In this document: piece by piece, positions 8,321 through 20,589 of the stretch
Position numbering within the stretch: position 1 is the stretch's first letter
How the letters are laid out: each line of letters opens with the position of its first letter
Source: Gracilibacillus suaedae
Lineage (GTDB): Bacteria; Bacillota; Bacilli; Bacillales; Amphibacillaceae
DNA: 64,000 nt
Assembly (NCBI RefSeq): GCF_017599345.1
Contig: NZ_JAGFVL010000020.1
Span: 1 to 64,000, forward strand
Direction of reading: 5' to 3'
The notes under the pieces: generated by a model
Database searches by the model: none
Told to the model about the DNA's origin: nothing
What the model saw: the letters and a program-made list of their open reading frames with translations, nothing else
Program-made: the position numbers and the translations under genes

Positions 8321-9331
8321 TTAAATTTGTGCAGAATTTCTGATAATTAATTCAGGGTCAACATATACTGTTTTTTGCACCTTTCTTTCATTTATTAAAT
8401 CGTGCAACATATTAGCTGCAAGTCTGCCAATCTTTACTTGATCCTGTTTAACAGTTGCCAACGCTGGGTCACTATATCTACACGCCTCAATATCATCACA
8501 GCCGATTATTTTTATGTCTTTAGGAACCGATAACCCCGACTCTTTAATCGCTTTCAAAGCTCCTAATGCCATCATATCAGAAACAGCATAAACCGCCTCA
8601 GGTATACTTCCCTCTTCTAAGATTTCCTTCATTTTTTCATAGCCGCTCTCTTCAAAAAAGTTTCCATATTTAATCCATTGATCACGCAAGTCCATTCCAA
8701 AATCTTGCATGGATTGTTCGTACGACGATTTACGTACATTAGAGATTATCGAATCTTCTTGCCCACCAATAAATGCCAATTTCCGGATGCCATTCAAATA
8801 AAAATACTCGACAACCTGTCTGGAGATTTTTTCATTATCTGTCATCACATAACTAGAACACTCTCCAGACAACTCTAAATCGACAGCCACTGTCGGAATA
8901 TCACTTTGATCTAATTGATAAATCGCTTCCTCGATCTGCTCCCCTGCAATAATTAAACAGCCATCTAATTGATAGTGTTTTGCTCGGGCTACATAGTCTT
9001 CTTTCCCAATATTAAACGCTTGGTTTGAAAAAACAAGAATATCGTATCCTAGCTGTCCTACCGTATTTTTGAAGGCATTGATAACCTGGTTAAAAAAAGG
9101 ATGATTGAATTCAACATGAACTTCCCCAGCATATATAAGACCAATCATATTCGATTTCTTTGTTGCAAGAGCTTTTGCTGAAAAACTTGGTTGATATCCT
9201 GTATCTTCTATGACTTTCTTTACTTTTTGAATCGTGTTTGGGCTAATGCTACCAGTTTGGTTAATTACTTTTGACACTGTTCCAGGTGAAACCCCTGCCA
9301 TTTTTGCAATCTCTCGTATCGTCAACTTCAT
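8321..9331 (-). CDS. LacI-family transcriptional regulator
   Basis: This 336-residue repressor-type regulator has an N-terminal helix-turn-helix and hinge ('LTIREIAKMAGVSPGTVSKVIN') and a type-1 binding-protein-like effector domain ('MIGLIYAGEV...', 'DGCLIIAGEQIEE', 'VYAVSDMMALGALKAI', 'IIGCDDIEACRYSDPALATV'). ATG with AGAGGG upstream. It follows the ABC permease gene by 69 bp on the same strand, so it is probably the last-but-one gene of the importer operon and autoregulated. Its likely operators are the GAAA-CG-TTTC palindromes at 12727-12738 and 12870-12885 upstream of the operon. Confidence 0.93.
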   Translation of the reverse strand: MKLTIREIAKMAGVSPGTVSKVINQTGSISPNTIQKVKKVIEDTGYQPSFSAKALATKKSNMIGLIYAGEVHVEFNHPFFNQVINAFKNTVGQLGYDILVFSNQAFNIGKEDYVARAKHYQLDGCLIIAGEQIEEAIYQLDQSDIPTVAVDLELSGECSSYVMTDNEKISRQVVEYFYLNGIRKLAFIGGQEDSIISNVRKSSYEQSMQDFGMDLRDQWIKYGNFFEESGYEKMKEILEEGSIPEAVYAVSDMMALGALKAIKESGLSVPKDIKIIGCDDIEACRYSDPALATVKQDQVKIGRLAANMLHDLINERKVQKTVYVDPELIIRNSAQI

Positions 9332-9399
9332 AATTTTATCCCTCTGCCTCTTTATCTAGTTAAAATGTCCGAACCAACAAAACATTCTATACTCTATTT

Positions 9400-10254
9400 T
9401 TAGCTTTTTACAGCCCCTTCTGTCAAGCTAGAAATAAATAATCGATTCAATAATAAGAAAATAATGATTAATGGGACAGTAGCCCAAAATGTACCGGACA
9501 TAATCATACCGTTATCTCGGACATAATTATCAATCAGCCCACGTAAAGCAACCTGGATTGTATAAGACGATTCTTCGCGTAACACAACTAATGGCCAAAG
9601 GAAATCATTCCAAATATACATAAATCGAATGATCGCTAATGTTGCGAACGCAGGAATAATTACTGGCACTGCAATATTCCAATACACCCGAAAATTGGAG
9701 CATCCATCTATTTTTGCTGCATCAACCAATTCATCTGGCACATTGCTGCTGATATATTGCCTCATCCAAAATATTCCAAATGCATCAATTAAACCTGGAA
9801 AAATAATCGCTTTTAGGTCATTTAACCAATCCAATTTTGTGATGATAAAATATTGGGGAATTAATCCTAATTGTGGAGGAATCATCATCGTAACCAAAAT
9901 TGCGATAAATAAAAAATTTCGCCCCTTAAATCGTAATTTAGCAAATGCATACCCTGCTAAAGAACATAAAAATAATACCCCAATCGTCGTAATCGTTGAA
10001 ACAAGGAAAGAATTCCACATTGCTCCAAAAAACTCAATCGTGTTAATAACGTTCTTAAAATTCGTAACCAATTCTGCACCAGGTATAAAAGCTGGTGGAA
10101 CACTGTTGATCACACTATTATGATTTGTCGCCATTACAAACATCCAGTAAAAAGGAAAGATGGAAAGAATGGCAGCAGCAGCTAAAGTTACATAGATAAA
10201 ACCTTTTGCCGACGTATTTTTTGCTTTCATCGAAGCTTGTGTACTCACATTCAT
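9400..10254 (-). CDS. Carbohydrate ABC transporter permease (CUT1, MalG type)
   Basis: This is the second inner-membrane permease (284 residues) of the importer encoded at 9400-12598. It has about six transmembrane segments and the EAA loop that contacts the ATPase ('DELVDAAKIDGCSNFRVYW', about residues 175-193). The C-terminal 'LTEGAVKS' is typical of MalG-like permeases. AGGAGG overlaps the stop codon of the upstream permease gene, indicating translational coupling. No ATPase gene lies in the operon. Confidence 0.93.
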   Translation of the reverse strand: MNVSTQASMKAKNTSAKGFIYVTLAAAAILSIFPFYWMFVMATNHNSVINSVPPAFIPGAELVTNFKNVINTIEFFGAMWNSFLVSTITTIGVLFLCSLAGYAFAKLRFKGRNFLFIAILVTMMIPPQLGLIPQYFIITKLDWLNDLKAIIFPGLIDAFGIFWMRQYISSNVPDELVDAAKIDGCSNFRVYWNIAVPVIIPAFATLAIIRFMYIWNDFLWPLVVLREESSYTIQVALRGLIDNYVRDNGMIMSGTFWATVPLIIIFLLLNRLFISSLTEGAVKS

Positions 10255-10259
10255 TCCTC

Positions 10260-11177
10260 CTATCGTCCAATCCGATTTGCTACAAAGACATTAATACTAG
10301 AAACAATGATAATTATCACAAATAAAATAATCGCAGTTGCCGATGCAGGTCCGAATGCAAGATTCGTAAATGCTTCACGATATAAATAAAGCACAACGGT
10401 AATACCTTCTTCACGAAACGAACGGCCAATGTAAATTAATGGTTCAGTAAATAATTGTAAAGCGCCAATCGTAGATGTAAAGACTGTTAAAATGATGATC
10501 GGTCGCAACATCGGAATCGTAATATATTGAATCTTCTGTCTTACTGTGGCTCCGTCAATAACAGAGGCTTCATATAATTCATTCGGAATTCCCTGAAGGC
10601 CAGCTAAATAAATGATTGTGTTGTAACCAACCCACCTCCAGAAAACCATCGTGGAAATTGCAATTTTTACACCCCATTCTGAAGTTGACCAGCTAATTGG
10701 ATCTACACCAAACCAACTAACAATTACATTCATCAAACCAAAATCCTGACTATTGAACATGACGCCAAACACAATGGCAACAGCAACGGTCGATGTCACA
10801 TAAGGCATAAATATGGAAACGCGAAAAAAACTTTTCATCTTAATGAGTGTTGAATTCAAGGCATATGCCAATATAATCCCTAAAATCAATTGTGGTAATG
10901 TTCCTAAAAACCACATAATCAATGTATTACTCAATGATTTCCAAAAAATCGGATCTGTTAATATCCACTGGAAGTTTTGCAATCCGACATACTCCATTTC
11001 ACCAAGCCCATTCCATTTTTGAAAACCTAAATAAAAACTGAAAAGGATCGGGAATAATCCAAAAACAGCGAACAAAATAAAGAATGGTGAGACATATAGA
11101 TAGCCTGAAAAAGCTTCTTTTCGTTCTTCGTTCCAAAATTTACGATTTTTACGAGATTGGGAATTAACATGCTCCAC
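10260..11177 (-). CDS. Carbohydrate ABC transporter permease (CUT1, MalF type)
   Basis: This is the first permease of the importer, 305 residues, with six predicted membrane segments. A hydrophilic N-terminus precedes 'SGYLYVSPFFILFAVFGLFP'. The EAA loop reads 'NELYEASVIDGATVRQKIQY'. It lies 89 bp downstream of the binding-protein gene and 5 bp upstream of the second permease gene. Substrate cannot be told from sequence; a di- or oligosaccharide is usual for CUT1 importers. Confidence 0.93.
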   Translation of the reverse strand: MEHVNSQSRKNRKFWNEERKEAFSGYLYVSPFFILFAVFGLFPILFSFYLGFQKWNGLGEMEYVGLQNFQWILTDPIFWKSLSNTLIMWFLGTLPQLILGIILAYALNSTLIKMKSFFRVSIFMPYVTSTVAVAIVFGVMFNSQDFGLMNVIVSWFGVDPISWSTSEWGVKIAISTMVFWRWVGYNTIIYLAGLQGIPNELYEASVIDGATVRQKIQYITIPMLRPIIILTVFTSTIGALQLFTEPLIYIGRSFREEGITVVLYLYREAFTNLAFGPASATAIILFVIIIIVSSINVFVANRIGR

Positions 11178-11266
11178 TTGTGTACACTCCTCTCTTCAAT
11201 TCCATTAAGGCAATACGGCCAATTTATATTGACCGTATTGCTTACTTGAGGGAACAAGCTATATCG

Positions 11267-12598
11267 TTATTGTCTCTCTAATTGTGATTCAATCCGGCTA
11301 ATCGCAGCATCCCATTCATCTTGCGGATCTGCTCCTTCCACTGCCACATTGGTCAGAGCTGTTACAATCTCGTCATTCGCAATCGAGTAATTCACTCCCA
11401 TGTATACAGGTTGAACAGATTCTGCTGCTTCAGCAAATATACGAGCTGTTTCTGCTCCACTGAAATAGTCATCTGTTGTCGCTAAAAATTCTTCATCTTC
11501 ATATACTTCTGGTGCAGATGGGAACAAACCATTGTTATGAAACGATTTTAATTGGATTTCAGGTGATACTAACCATTCGATAAAGTCATATGCTTCTTGA
11601 GGGTGTTCAGACTCTGCTGGTATCGTTAAAAATGAACCACCCCAGTTACCTGCACCTTCTGGAATCGTTGTCAATGACCAGTTACCACCGGAATCAGGTG
11701 CATTTCCTTTCACATTAGCAATCATCCATGCAGGAGCACCGATTAGAGTAGCATAGCTTCCATCCTCCATTGCACTGCCCCACTCTGGTGTCCACAATGA
11801 ATTTTGTCCTACATATCCTTCCTCTATCATTTTAGTCGTAAAATCATAAGCTTCTTTTACGGTGTCTTCCATAATCAATTCATCATCTTCATTAAAATAT
11901 TGCTGATCTTGTTGATCACGGATCGCATTAAACATTAATTCCGGACTATCTGTGATCGGTTTACCAGTTTTATCATATATTTTCTGAGCCGCATCATAAT
12001 AAGCATCCCACGTATCGATTTCAGCAGCTAACTCTTCCGGATCTGTCGGGAACCCAGCCTCTTCCATTACATCAGTACGATAAAACATTGTAGTCGGGCC
12101 AATATCTGTTGGTAAACCTAATTGAAATGAACCATCGACACTTTCAGCTTGTAGCCACTTCCAATCCAGATACTTATCTTTTACATCCTCTGCACCATAA
12201 TCATATAAATTATAAAACTGATCACTTGCTTCCATAAATTTTGCGATGTTACTTACCTCAATCATGGAAATGTCAGGTGCTCCACTTCCAGCTGAAATGG
12301 AAGTGAATAGATTATTATGGACATCTTCCATCTCACCTTCATTAATATTTATTATGACATTTGGATTTTCTTCCATATATTCATCTGCTAAGACGTCGTA
12401 ACCTGCACTACCAAATACCCAAAAGTCTAGTTCAACTCCATCACCACTGCCTGACGCACCTTCAGAATCATCTGTTTCTGTCGCTTCACTGTCGTTGTTA
12501 TCATCCGAATCATTATTTCCACTACTGTCATCATCACTACATGCTACTAACAACATGAATAAGCCTACGGTTAACAAAAGCATTAACCACTTTTTCAT
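11267..12598 (-). CDS. CUT1 sugar-binding lipoprotein (family 1 solute-binding protein)
   Basis: This 443-residue lipoprotein captures the sugar for the importer encoded just downstream. Signal peptide with lipobox LVAC (Cys20), then an Asp/Ser/Asn-rich acidic linker (about 21-53). The mature domain shows the family 1 extracellular-binding pattern: 'LDFWVFGSAGYDVLADEYMEENPN', 'GSGAPDISMIEVSNI', and 'GNWGGSFLTIPAES' followed by 'EAYDFIEWLVSPEIQ'. Acidic residues are abundant, as in secreted proteins of salt-adapted bacteria. GGGGGTTAGG lies upstream of the ATG. The intergenic DNA upstream holds three LacI/CcpA-type palindromes. Confidence 0.93.
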   Translation of the reverse strand: MKKWLMLLLTVGLFMLLVACSDDDSSGNNDSDDNNDSEATETDDSEGASGSGDGVELDFWVFGSAGYDVLADEYMEENPNVIININEGEMEDVHNNLFTSISAGSGAPDISMIEVSNIAKFMEASDQFYNLYDYGAEDVKDKYLDWKWLQAESVDGSFQLGLPTDIGPTTMFYRTDVMEEAGFPTDPEELAAEIDTWDAYYDAAQKIYDKTGKPITDSPELMFNAIRDQQDQQYFNEDDELIMEDTVKEAYDFTTKMIEEGYVGQNSLWTPEWGSAMEDGSYATLIGAPAWMIANVKGNAPDSGGNWSLTTIPEGAGNWGGSFLTIPAESEHPQEAYDFIEWLVSPEIQLKSFHNNGLFPSAPEVYEDEEFLATTDDYFSGAETARIFAEAAESVQPVYMGVNYSIANDEIVTALTNVAVEGADPQDEWDAAISRIESQLERQ

Positions 12599-12870
12599 TT
12601 TTCCTAACCCCCATTGGTTTTAATTTTAATCCTTCTTCATACCTTGCCTGTTACAGTCCTAAGGCATAGATTCTCATATAAAATGTCATTTACTTGATGT
12701 ATTGCCGAAAATTGATTCAGCACAAGGAAACCGGTTTCTTATAATCGTTAAAAACAAAAGCGAACATCTTCTGCAGCAAAATGTAATCGCTTTCTACAAT
12801 GATTATATTTCGTTAAACTGAAAAAATCAATACTTTTTTACAAAAGATTAATAATAAATTATTTTTATAA
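12599..12870. other. Leader/promoter region of the CUT1 importer operon
   Basis: No gene is seen here. The region is AT-rich and carries palindromes with a central CG typical of LacI-family or CcpA sites at 12727-12738 and about 12780-12793 (TGTAATCGCTTTCT), with another just beyond at 12870-12885. I could not place the -35 and -10 boxes with confidence. Confidence 0.5.
12727..12738. promoter_or_regulatory. LacI-type operator candidate
   Basis: GAAACCGGTTTC is a perfect 12-bp palindrome with the central CG typical of LacI-family operators. It lies about 130 bp upstream of the binding-protein gene whose operon also encodes a LacI regulator. Confidence 0.55.
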
Positions 12871-12885
12871 AGAAATCGCTTTCTT
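12870..12885. promoter_or_regulatory. LacI-type operator or cre candidate
   Basis: AAGAAATCGCTTTCTT has perfect 6-bp arms AAGAAA/TTTCTT around TCGC, again with a central CG. It could be a second operator for the operon's LacI protein or a CcpA site. It also lies at the upstream edge of the broken gene at 12871. Confidence 0.45.
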
Positions 12886-13185
12886 GGTTTTGATTCTATA
12901 ACTGAACTTTATATGGATAAATACTTTCAAGCATACTATAGAAAAATAACTATTCCAGTAGAAAATAAAGAATTGCAAGAGTCTGAAGAAGAAAATTATG
13001 AAGATTAATTCCGTAAAAAAAATGGATTCGATCTATTAACCATTCCTTATGATCATAGAAAAGACCTAAACCTAAATAATGGGGATTATATTTCCGTCAC
13101 GTTAGACGGCCCTATCTTAGAGTCTTTTCCTATGCAAGGCAATGTCACACAAGTGGAGATCATTCAACCAAGAAATGCTTCTTAA
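12871..13185 (+). pseudogene. Broken small gene, DUF3221 (YobA)-like remnant
   Basis: One reading frame is open from 12871 to 13185 except for an in-frame TAA near 13006-13008. Before it is 'FLGFDSITELYMDKYFQAYY...EEENYED'; after it 'GFDLLTIPYDHRKDLNLN', 'NGDYISVTLDGPILESFP' and 'GNVTQVEIIQ'. The last part resembles the C-terminus of DUF3221/YobA proteins, where 'G(D)V.V...G.I.ESYPAQ' precedes a final strand; this is recognition from memory. There is no good start codon with a ribosome-binding site and no signal peptide, so the 5' part seems lost. Two independent short peptides are possible but less likely. Confidence 0.45.
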
Positions 13186-13203
13186 ACCTATCTAGATTAT
13201 GAA

Positions 13204-13232
13204 AAAGCTACTCCCTCATCAGGGAGTAGCTT
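13204..13232. terminator. Terminator hairpin between broken gene and ydjO
   Basis: AAGCTACTCCCT (13204-13215) pairs perfectly with AGGGAGTAGCTT around a 4-5 base loop. It begins about 20 bp beyond both the broken DUF3221-like gene and the ydjO stop codon, so it can serve both strands. Confidence 0.75.
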
Positions 13233-13240
13233 CTCATCTA

Positions 13241-13423
13241 TTATTTCATTTCCGGAATTACTCTTACTTCCTTCTTCATTTCTGATTTACAGATTGGACA
13301 TGCAGGTTCTTTTTCAAATGAATAATTCTCACGCATCCAGCCTTGACAATCATCACTTACACAGGACCAAACATTCGTCTCAACATTTTGGACAGGTTCT
13401 TTCTGGTTATTAAAATAAGCCAT
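13241..13423 (-). CDS. ydjO: Cold-inducible YdjO-type zinc-ribbon protein
   Basis: This 60-residue protein carries two paired cysteine motifs, 'CVSDDC' (about 21-26) and 'CPIC' (about 42-45), separated by 'QGWMRENYSFEKEPA', which is the pattern of the YdjO family described as cold-inducible in B. subtilis. It probably folds as a small zinc ribbon; its molecular role is unknown. A GGGAGTGCCGT sequence precedes the ATG. It is a single gene with its own terminator. Confidence 0.8.
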   Translation of the reverse strand: MAYFNNQKEPVQNVETNVWSCVSDDCQGWMRENYSFEKEPACPICKSEMKKEVRVIPEMK

Positions 13424-13643
13424 ACGGCACTCCCTTTCATGGGTGATACCTCTATTATACGCTTATTTGTCTACAAATACAAAGTTATTAAGAAAAGCGA
13501 AGAGTGCCATAGCAAATACTGAGTTAGTTGAGATAATTACCCTAAAATGATAATGGAAAAAATTCAGATTAAAATAGAAATAAATAAAAATATCTATGGC
13601 AATCTATTTAAGAGATGGTGAAATAGATATAGGAGGTAAGTAT

Positions 13644-13928
13644 ATGGATAACCAAGTATTAATTGAAATGTTTTCAACCTTATTTAGATGAAAAAATTAC
13701 AACCTTTAGATATTCGTTTACAAAAACTTGAAGATGGTCAACAGAGATTAGTGAATCGTCAACATGTGTTAGAGGAGGGTCAGCAATTAATCATTAAAAA
13801 ATTAGATAATGTTATGAATCTAAGTTGCTGATAACACCGAAAAACAAACTAGTATTGAAAACATCAACAGTAAGCTTGCTGAACACGATACAGATATCAA
13901 ATTAATGAAAAAATTTATAGCAAATTGA
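13644..13928 (+). pseudogene. Disrupted small coiled-coil protein gene
   Basis: A strong site (AGGAGG, about 13631) precedes ATG 13644, but the frame stops after 15 codons ('MDNQVLIEMFSTLFR'). A second frame then reads 'MKKLQPLDIRLQKLEDGQQ' and 'RQHVLEEGQQLIIKKLDNV', and a third 'NINSKLAEHDTDIKLMKKF' to a stop at 13926-13928. Joined, these match the short heptad-repeat proteins common in Bacilli ('LE.GQQ.L..RQ..LEEGQ' ... 'EHDTDIK'). Two frameshifts make it non-functional; the family function is unknown. Confidence 0.65.
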
Positions 13929-14388
13929 CTTGTTAAATTTTAGAAAATATAAACAGGCTACCTAGTCCTTCTCTACTCACTTTCGTCCACTCAAAAGGCT
14001 ACACACTTTTGCTTATAGCTCTCACGTCAACATTTTTTGCTAATATAAATTCTAGCAACTACTTTTTTATTTTGTTTCCGTTCTAACTAAAAAGGACAAA
14101 AGAGTAACTAAATAGGAAATAGCTGAATACAAATGGCTGAGCAAATGTACCGCATCAGTAAAAAACTTCGCTTTCCGTAAACACTTCATACAGTGGTTCT
14201 TTAACTCGCATGAATGTCCACAGAAGTTTACATATCTTCTAGGGTAAAATCAGATTGTTCGTATTCGTTCTTCCTATTTAGTTATGTCCCATCCTCTTTT
14301 TTATTGCTATCTAATCACTATTTTTCTCTCTAAAATTGAACCTGTTAAAAGCTCTATCTTAAAGTCTCGGAAACTTTAACCAAAATCT
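13929..14388. other. Non-coding stretch with a 14-bp inverted repeat
   Basis: No gene is visible. TAACTAAATAGGAA (14105-14118) is the exact reverse complement of TTCCTATTTAGTTA (14271-14284); the similarity extends outwards to GGACA and inwards to GAATAC. The enclosed piece is about 190 bp and non-coding, so it could be a remnant of a small mobile element (MITE-like). Confidence 0.4.
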
Positions 14389-17523
<3,135 letters not shown>

Positions 17524-17555
17524 TTACGTAACAAAAGTTGTGTTTTCTTAGCTAG

Positions 17556-18629
<1,074 letters not shown>

Positions 18630-18660
18630 ATATACGGGAAAAGAAAGTATAAAAATCGGT

Positions 18661-19446
18661 CTAGCTCCGGGCGCCCTGCGCTTTTCTTACGCTATCTCTT
18701 AACAGATGTAATGTTTGAGCATCTTTCAGAAATTGTCTTTCATCATCATCTTTGACAAATTCCATTAATACGTAACGATCGTGTCCATCTTGCTGGATTG
18801 CCTTTAAATATTGGTGCCATTCTCCTTCACCACTTACAAGCTCTAAACGGTCCTCGAAAGAATGCCAGTGAAAAATATGGACATTCGTTATCCACTCCTT
18901 CACTAAATCGATACTCGCTAACCGTTCAGCTACAGAGACATTATTAGCAGGTTGCCAATATAGGAAAAGGTTTGGATGATTGATCTCCTCCATTAGTCGT
19001 CTGGCACTTTCTTTTGTATCTGTTAACGTATGATCATGATATTCCAAATGTACGGTAATTCCTTCATCTGAGGCTAAATCTGCTACCCTTCTGGCATCCT
19101 CGATTACTTTTTTACGATAATGATCATCTGCTTCGTTACTTCCTTTCATACCTGCCCAAACACGAATTGCCGGTGCTTGTAATTTCTTGGCCGTACCTAG
19201 GATTGTGGTAAAGTCATATTCATTACCGGCATGGTCTGCCAGTCGATAGTAAGACCCGTAGGAGCTTACCTCTAAGCCTCGGGATCTCGTTATTTCGCCT
19301 ACCTTTTCTGCATGCTCGTAATCTCTAGGTGGAACATGGACATCTCCCCCCCATTCAATCCCGTCTAAAGAAACTTCCATCGCTAAATCTACAATTTGTT
19401 CTGGACTTTTATCACGAAATGTTACCGAGCATAAACCTATTTTCAC
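18661..19446 (-). CDS. Sugar phosphate isomerase/epimerase, TIM-barrel family
   Basis: This 261-residue protein belongs to the xylose-isomerase-like TIM-barrel (AP endonuclease 2) superfamily, which includes sugar epimerases and inosose-metabolising enzymes. 'VSLDGIEWGGDVHVPPRD', 'GITVHLEYHDHTLTD' and 'NVHIFHW' carry the Glu, Asp and His residues expected to bind a divalent metal. The start is GTG 19446 with AAAGGGG upstream. The upstream gene, 16 bp away, is only a C-terminal remnant, so this gene may have lost its original promoter. The substrate is unknown. Confidence 0.82.
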   Translation of the reverse strand: MKIGLCSVTFRDKSPEQIVDLAMEVSLDGIEWGGDVHVPPRDYEHAEKVGEITRSRGLEVSSYGSYYRLADHAGNEYDFTTILGTAKKLQAPAIRVWAGMKGSNEADDHYRKKVIEDARRVADLASDEGITVHLEYHDHTLTDTKESARRLMEEINHPNLFLYWQPANNVSVAERLASIDLVKEWITNVHIFHWHSFEDRLELVSGEGEWHQYLKAIQQDGHDRYVLMEFVKDDDERQFLKDAQTLHLLRDSVRKAQGARS

Positions 19447-19461
19447 ACTAAATCCCCTTTC

Positions 19462-19588
19462 TTAAGCCATTTTTAGAAATTGCTGCTTAGATACGGACCA
19501 TTGGAGCGGTTCTTCGTTGATATATCGCTTTAATTCCTCTAACATATAGGCACCCATTCTGCCACATTCTTCTCCTTCACTTGGCAGG
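19462..19588 (-). pseudogene. C-terminal remnant of a D-2-hydroxyacid dehydrogenase-like gene
   Basis: Read on the minus strand, about 40 codons to a TAA at 19462-19464 encode 'LPSEGEECGRMGAYMLEELK', 'RYINEEPLQWSVSKQQF' and 'LKMA'. This resembles the extreme C-terminus of D-isomer-specific 2-hydroxyacid dehydrogenases ('R..MG..V..EL.RYL.GEPL...V'). Everything 5' of it is replaced by the 22-bp repeat cluster at 19619-19799. It lies 16 bp upstream of the isomerase gene on the same strand, so the two once formed an operon. Confidence 0.55.
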
Positions 19589-19618
19589 TGACACTAGTAC
19601 GTAACGTATGTCTAGCGA

Positions 19619-19799
19619 GCGGACATTTAATCCGCTATTTGATGGAATAACACCCATTATTCGATGGCGGTGGACATTTAATCCCTTATTCGGTTACTTT
19701 TGATAAAAATAAGCGTTATTTTCGATGAATAGCGGAATAGATGTCCGTCAACACCCTAAAAACAGGACTTTTGTCTCAAATAACGGAACAGATGTCCGA
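19619..19799. repeat. Cluster of four 22-bp repeats, two in each orientation
   Basis: The unit GCGGACATTTAATCCGCTAT occurs at 19619-19640 and, diverged, at 19669-19690; its reverse complement (AATAGCGGAATAGATGTCCG type) occurs at 19727-19748 and 19778-19799. Inverted pairs could form large hairpins. The cluster sits at the break point of the hydroxyacid dehydrogenase remnant. Such 'ggacat...tccg' units resemble intergenic repeats of Bacillaceae. Confidence 0.7.
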
Positions 19800-19815
19800 T
19801 CCAATTATCTAGTGA

Positions 19816-19844
19816 GAAATCGACAAGTTGTTCTTGTCGATTTC
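19816..19844 (-). terminator. Hairpin terminator candidate downstream of the 205-residue membrane protein
   Basis: GAAATCGACAAG (19816-19827) pairs perfectly with CTTGTCGATTTC (19833-19844). It begins 5 bp after the stop codon of the gene ending at 19849. A T-run is lacking on that strand, so termination is likely but not certain. Confidence 0.55.
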
Positions 19845-19848
19845 TTGG

Positions 19849-20466
19849 TTAGGATTCCAATAACGTTTCTAAAAATTGTGTGGTTTTGTCATGATTCTCT
19901 GAATTAATAGGGATGATTAAAACCTTATCCCGGAAAGGCTCGATATCATCAAAAACATCTAACTGATTCGTATCAATCCCATATACGGATTCTGTACCGA
20001 ATTGATATAATTCCACACCATTCTTCTCCAATAATGATTCGGCAACGACTTCTTCTACTTCTAATATACCTTCCTGTTCTACCATTTGTTCTGCTATCGT
20101 TTCATTGGTTACAATAATATCAACCATATTAGCACCAATATTGGCCCAAAACTTTTGAATATCTGCATAGGACAAATCCGCAATAGATTCGCCTCCAGAA
20201 GTTATATTATTAACTGTTACTTGGAATTCATCAAAGTATTTCTCATTGACTTGATTGGAGAATTGCTCCGTAATATCATATGGTATTTCACTGACAACCA
20301 TCACTTCATATGTTTCTTCTTTCTCCCCCAAAACAGTTGATAAAATGGATACTAGAAAAGCTACTCCTAATACAATTCCGATTATGTGGATTTTATAATA
20401 TTCCCAAATATAATCTACCGCTTCTCTAAAAGACATCGTTTTCAAAGTTTCCCATAATTTTTTCAT
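19849..20466 (-). CDS. Single-pass membrane protein of unknown function
   Basis: I do not recognise this 205-residue protein. It has a short cytoplasmic N-terminus, one transmembrane helix (about 28-47, 'IHIIGIVLGVAFLVSILSTV') and an acidic extracellular domain of about 155 residues. 'EVMVVSEIPYDITEQFSNQV' and 'ANMVDIIVTNETIAEQMV' vaguely resemble a binding-protein-like fold, which is weak evidence. GGGGAGTAG precedes the ATG. It appears to be a single gene with its own terminator, flanked by an esterase gene and a repeat cluster. Confidence 0.65.
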   Translation of the reverse strand: MKKLWETLKTMSFREAVDYIWEYYKIHIIGIVLGVAFLVSILSTVLGEKEETYEVMVVSEIPYDITEQFSNQVNEKYFDEFQVTVNNITSGGESIADLSYADIQKFWANIGANMVDIIVTNETIAEQMVEQEGILEVEEVVAESLLEKNGVELYQFGTESVYGIDTNQLDVFDDIEPFRDKVLIIPINSENHDKTTQFLETLLES

Positions 20467-20589
20467 CGTGCAACTACTCCCCCTGCTACCATTCTGTCTT
20501 TAATCATGAGTATATCACATTCATGAGAAACTGAAACTGCAATCATGAATTTTACATAAAGATTCCATTGTTTTAGATTCATCACAAAA

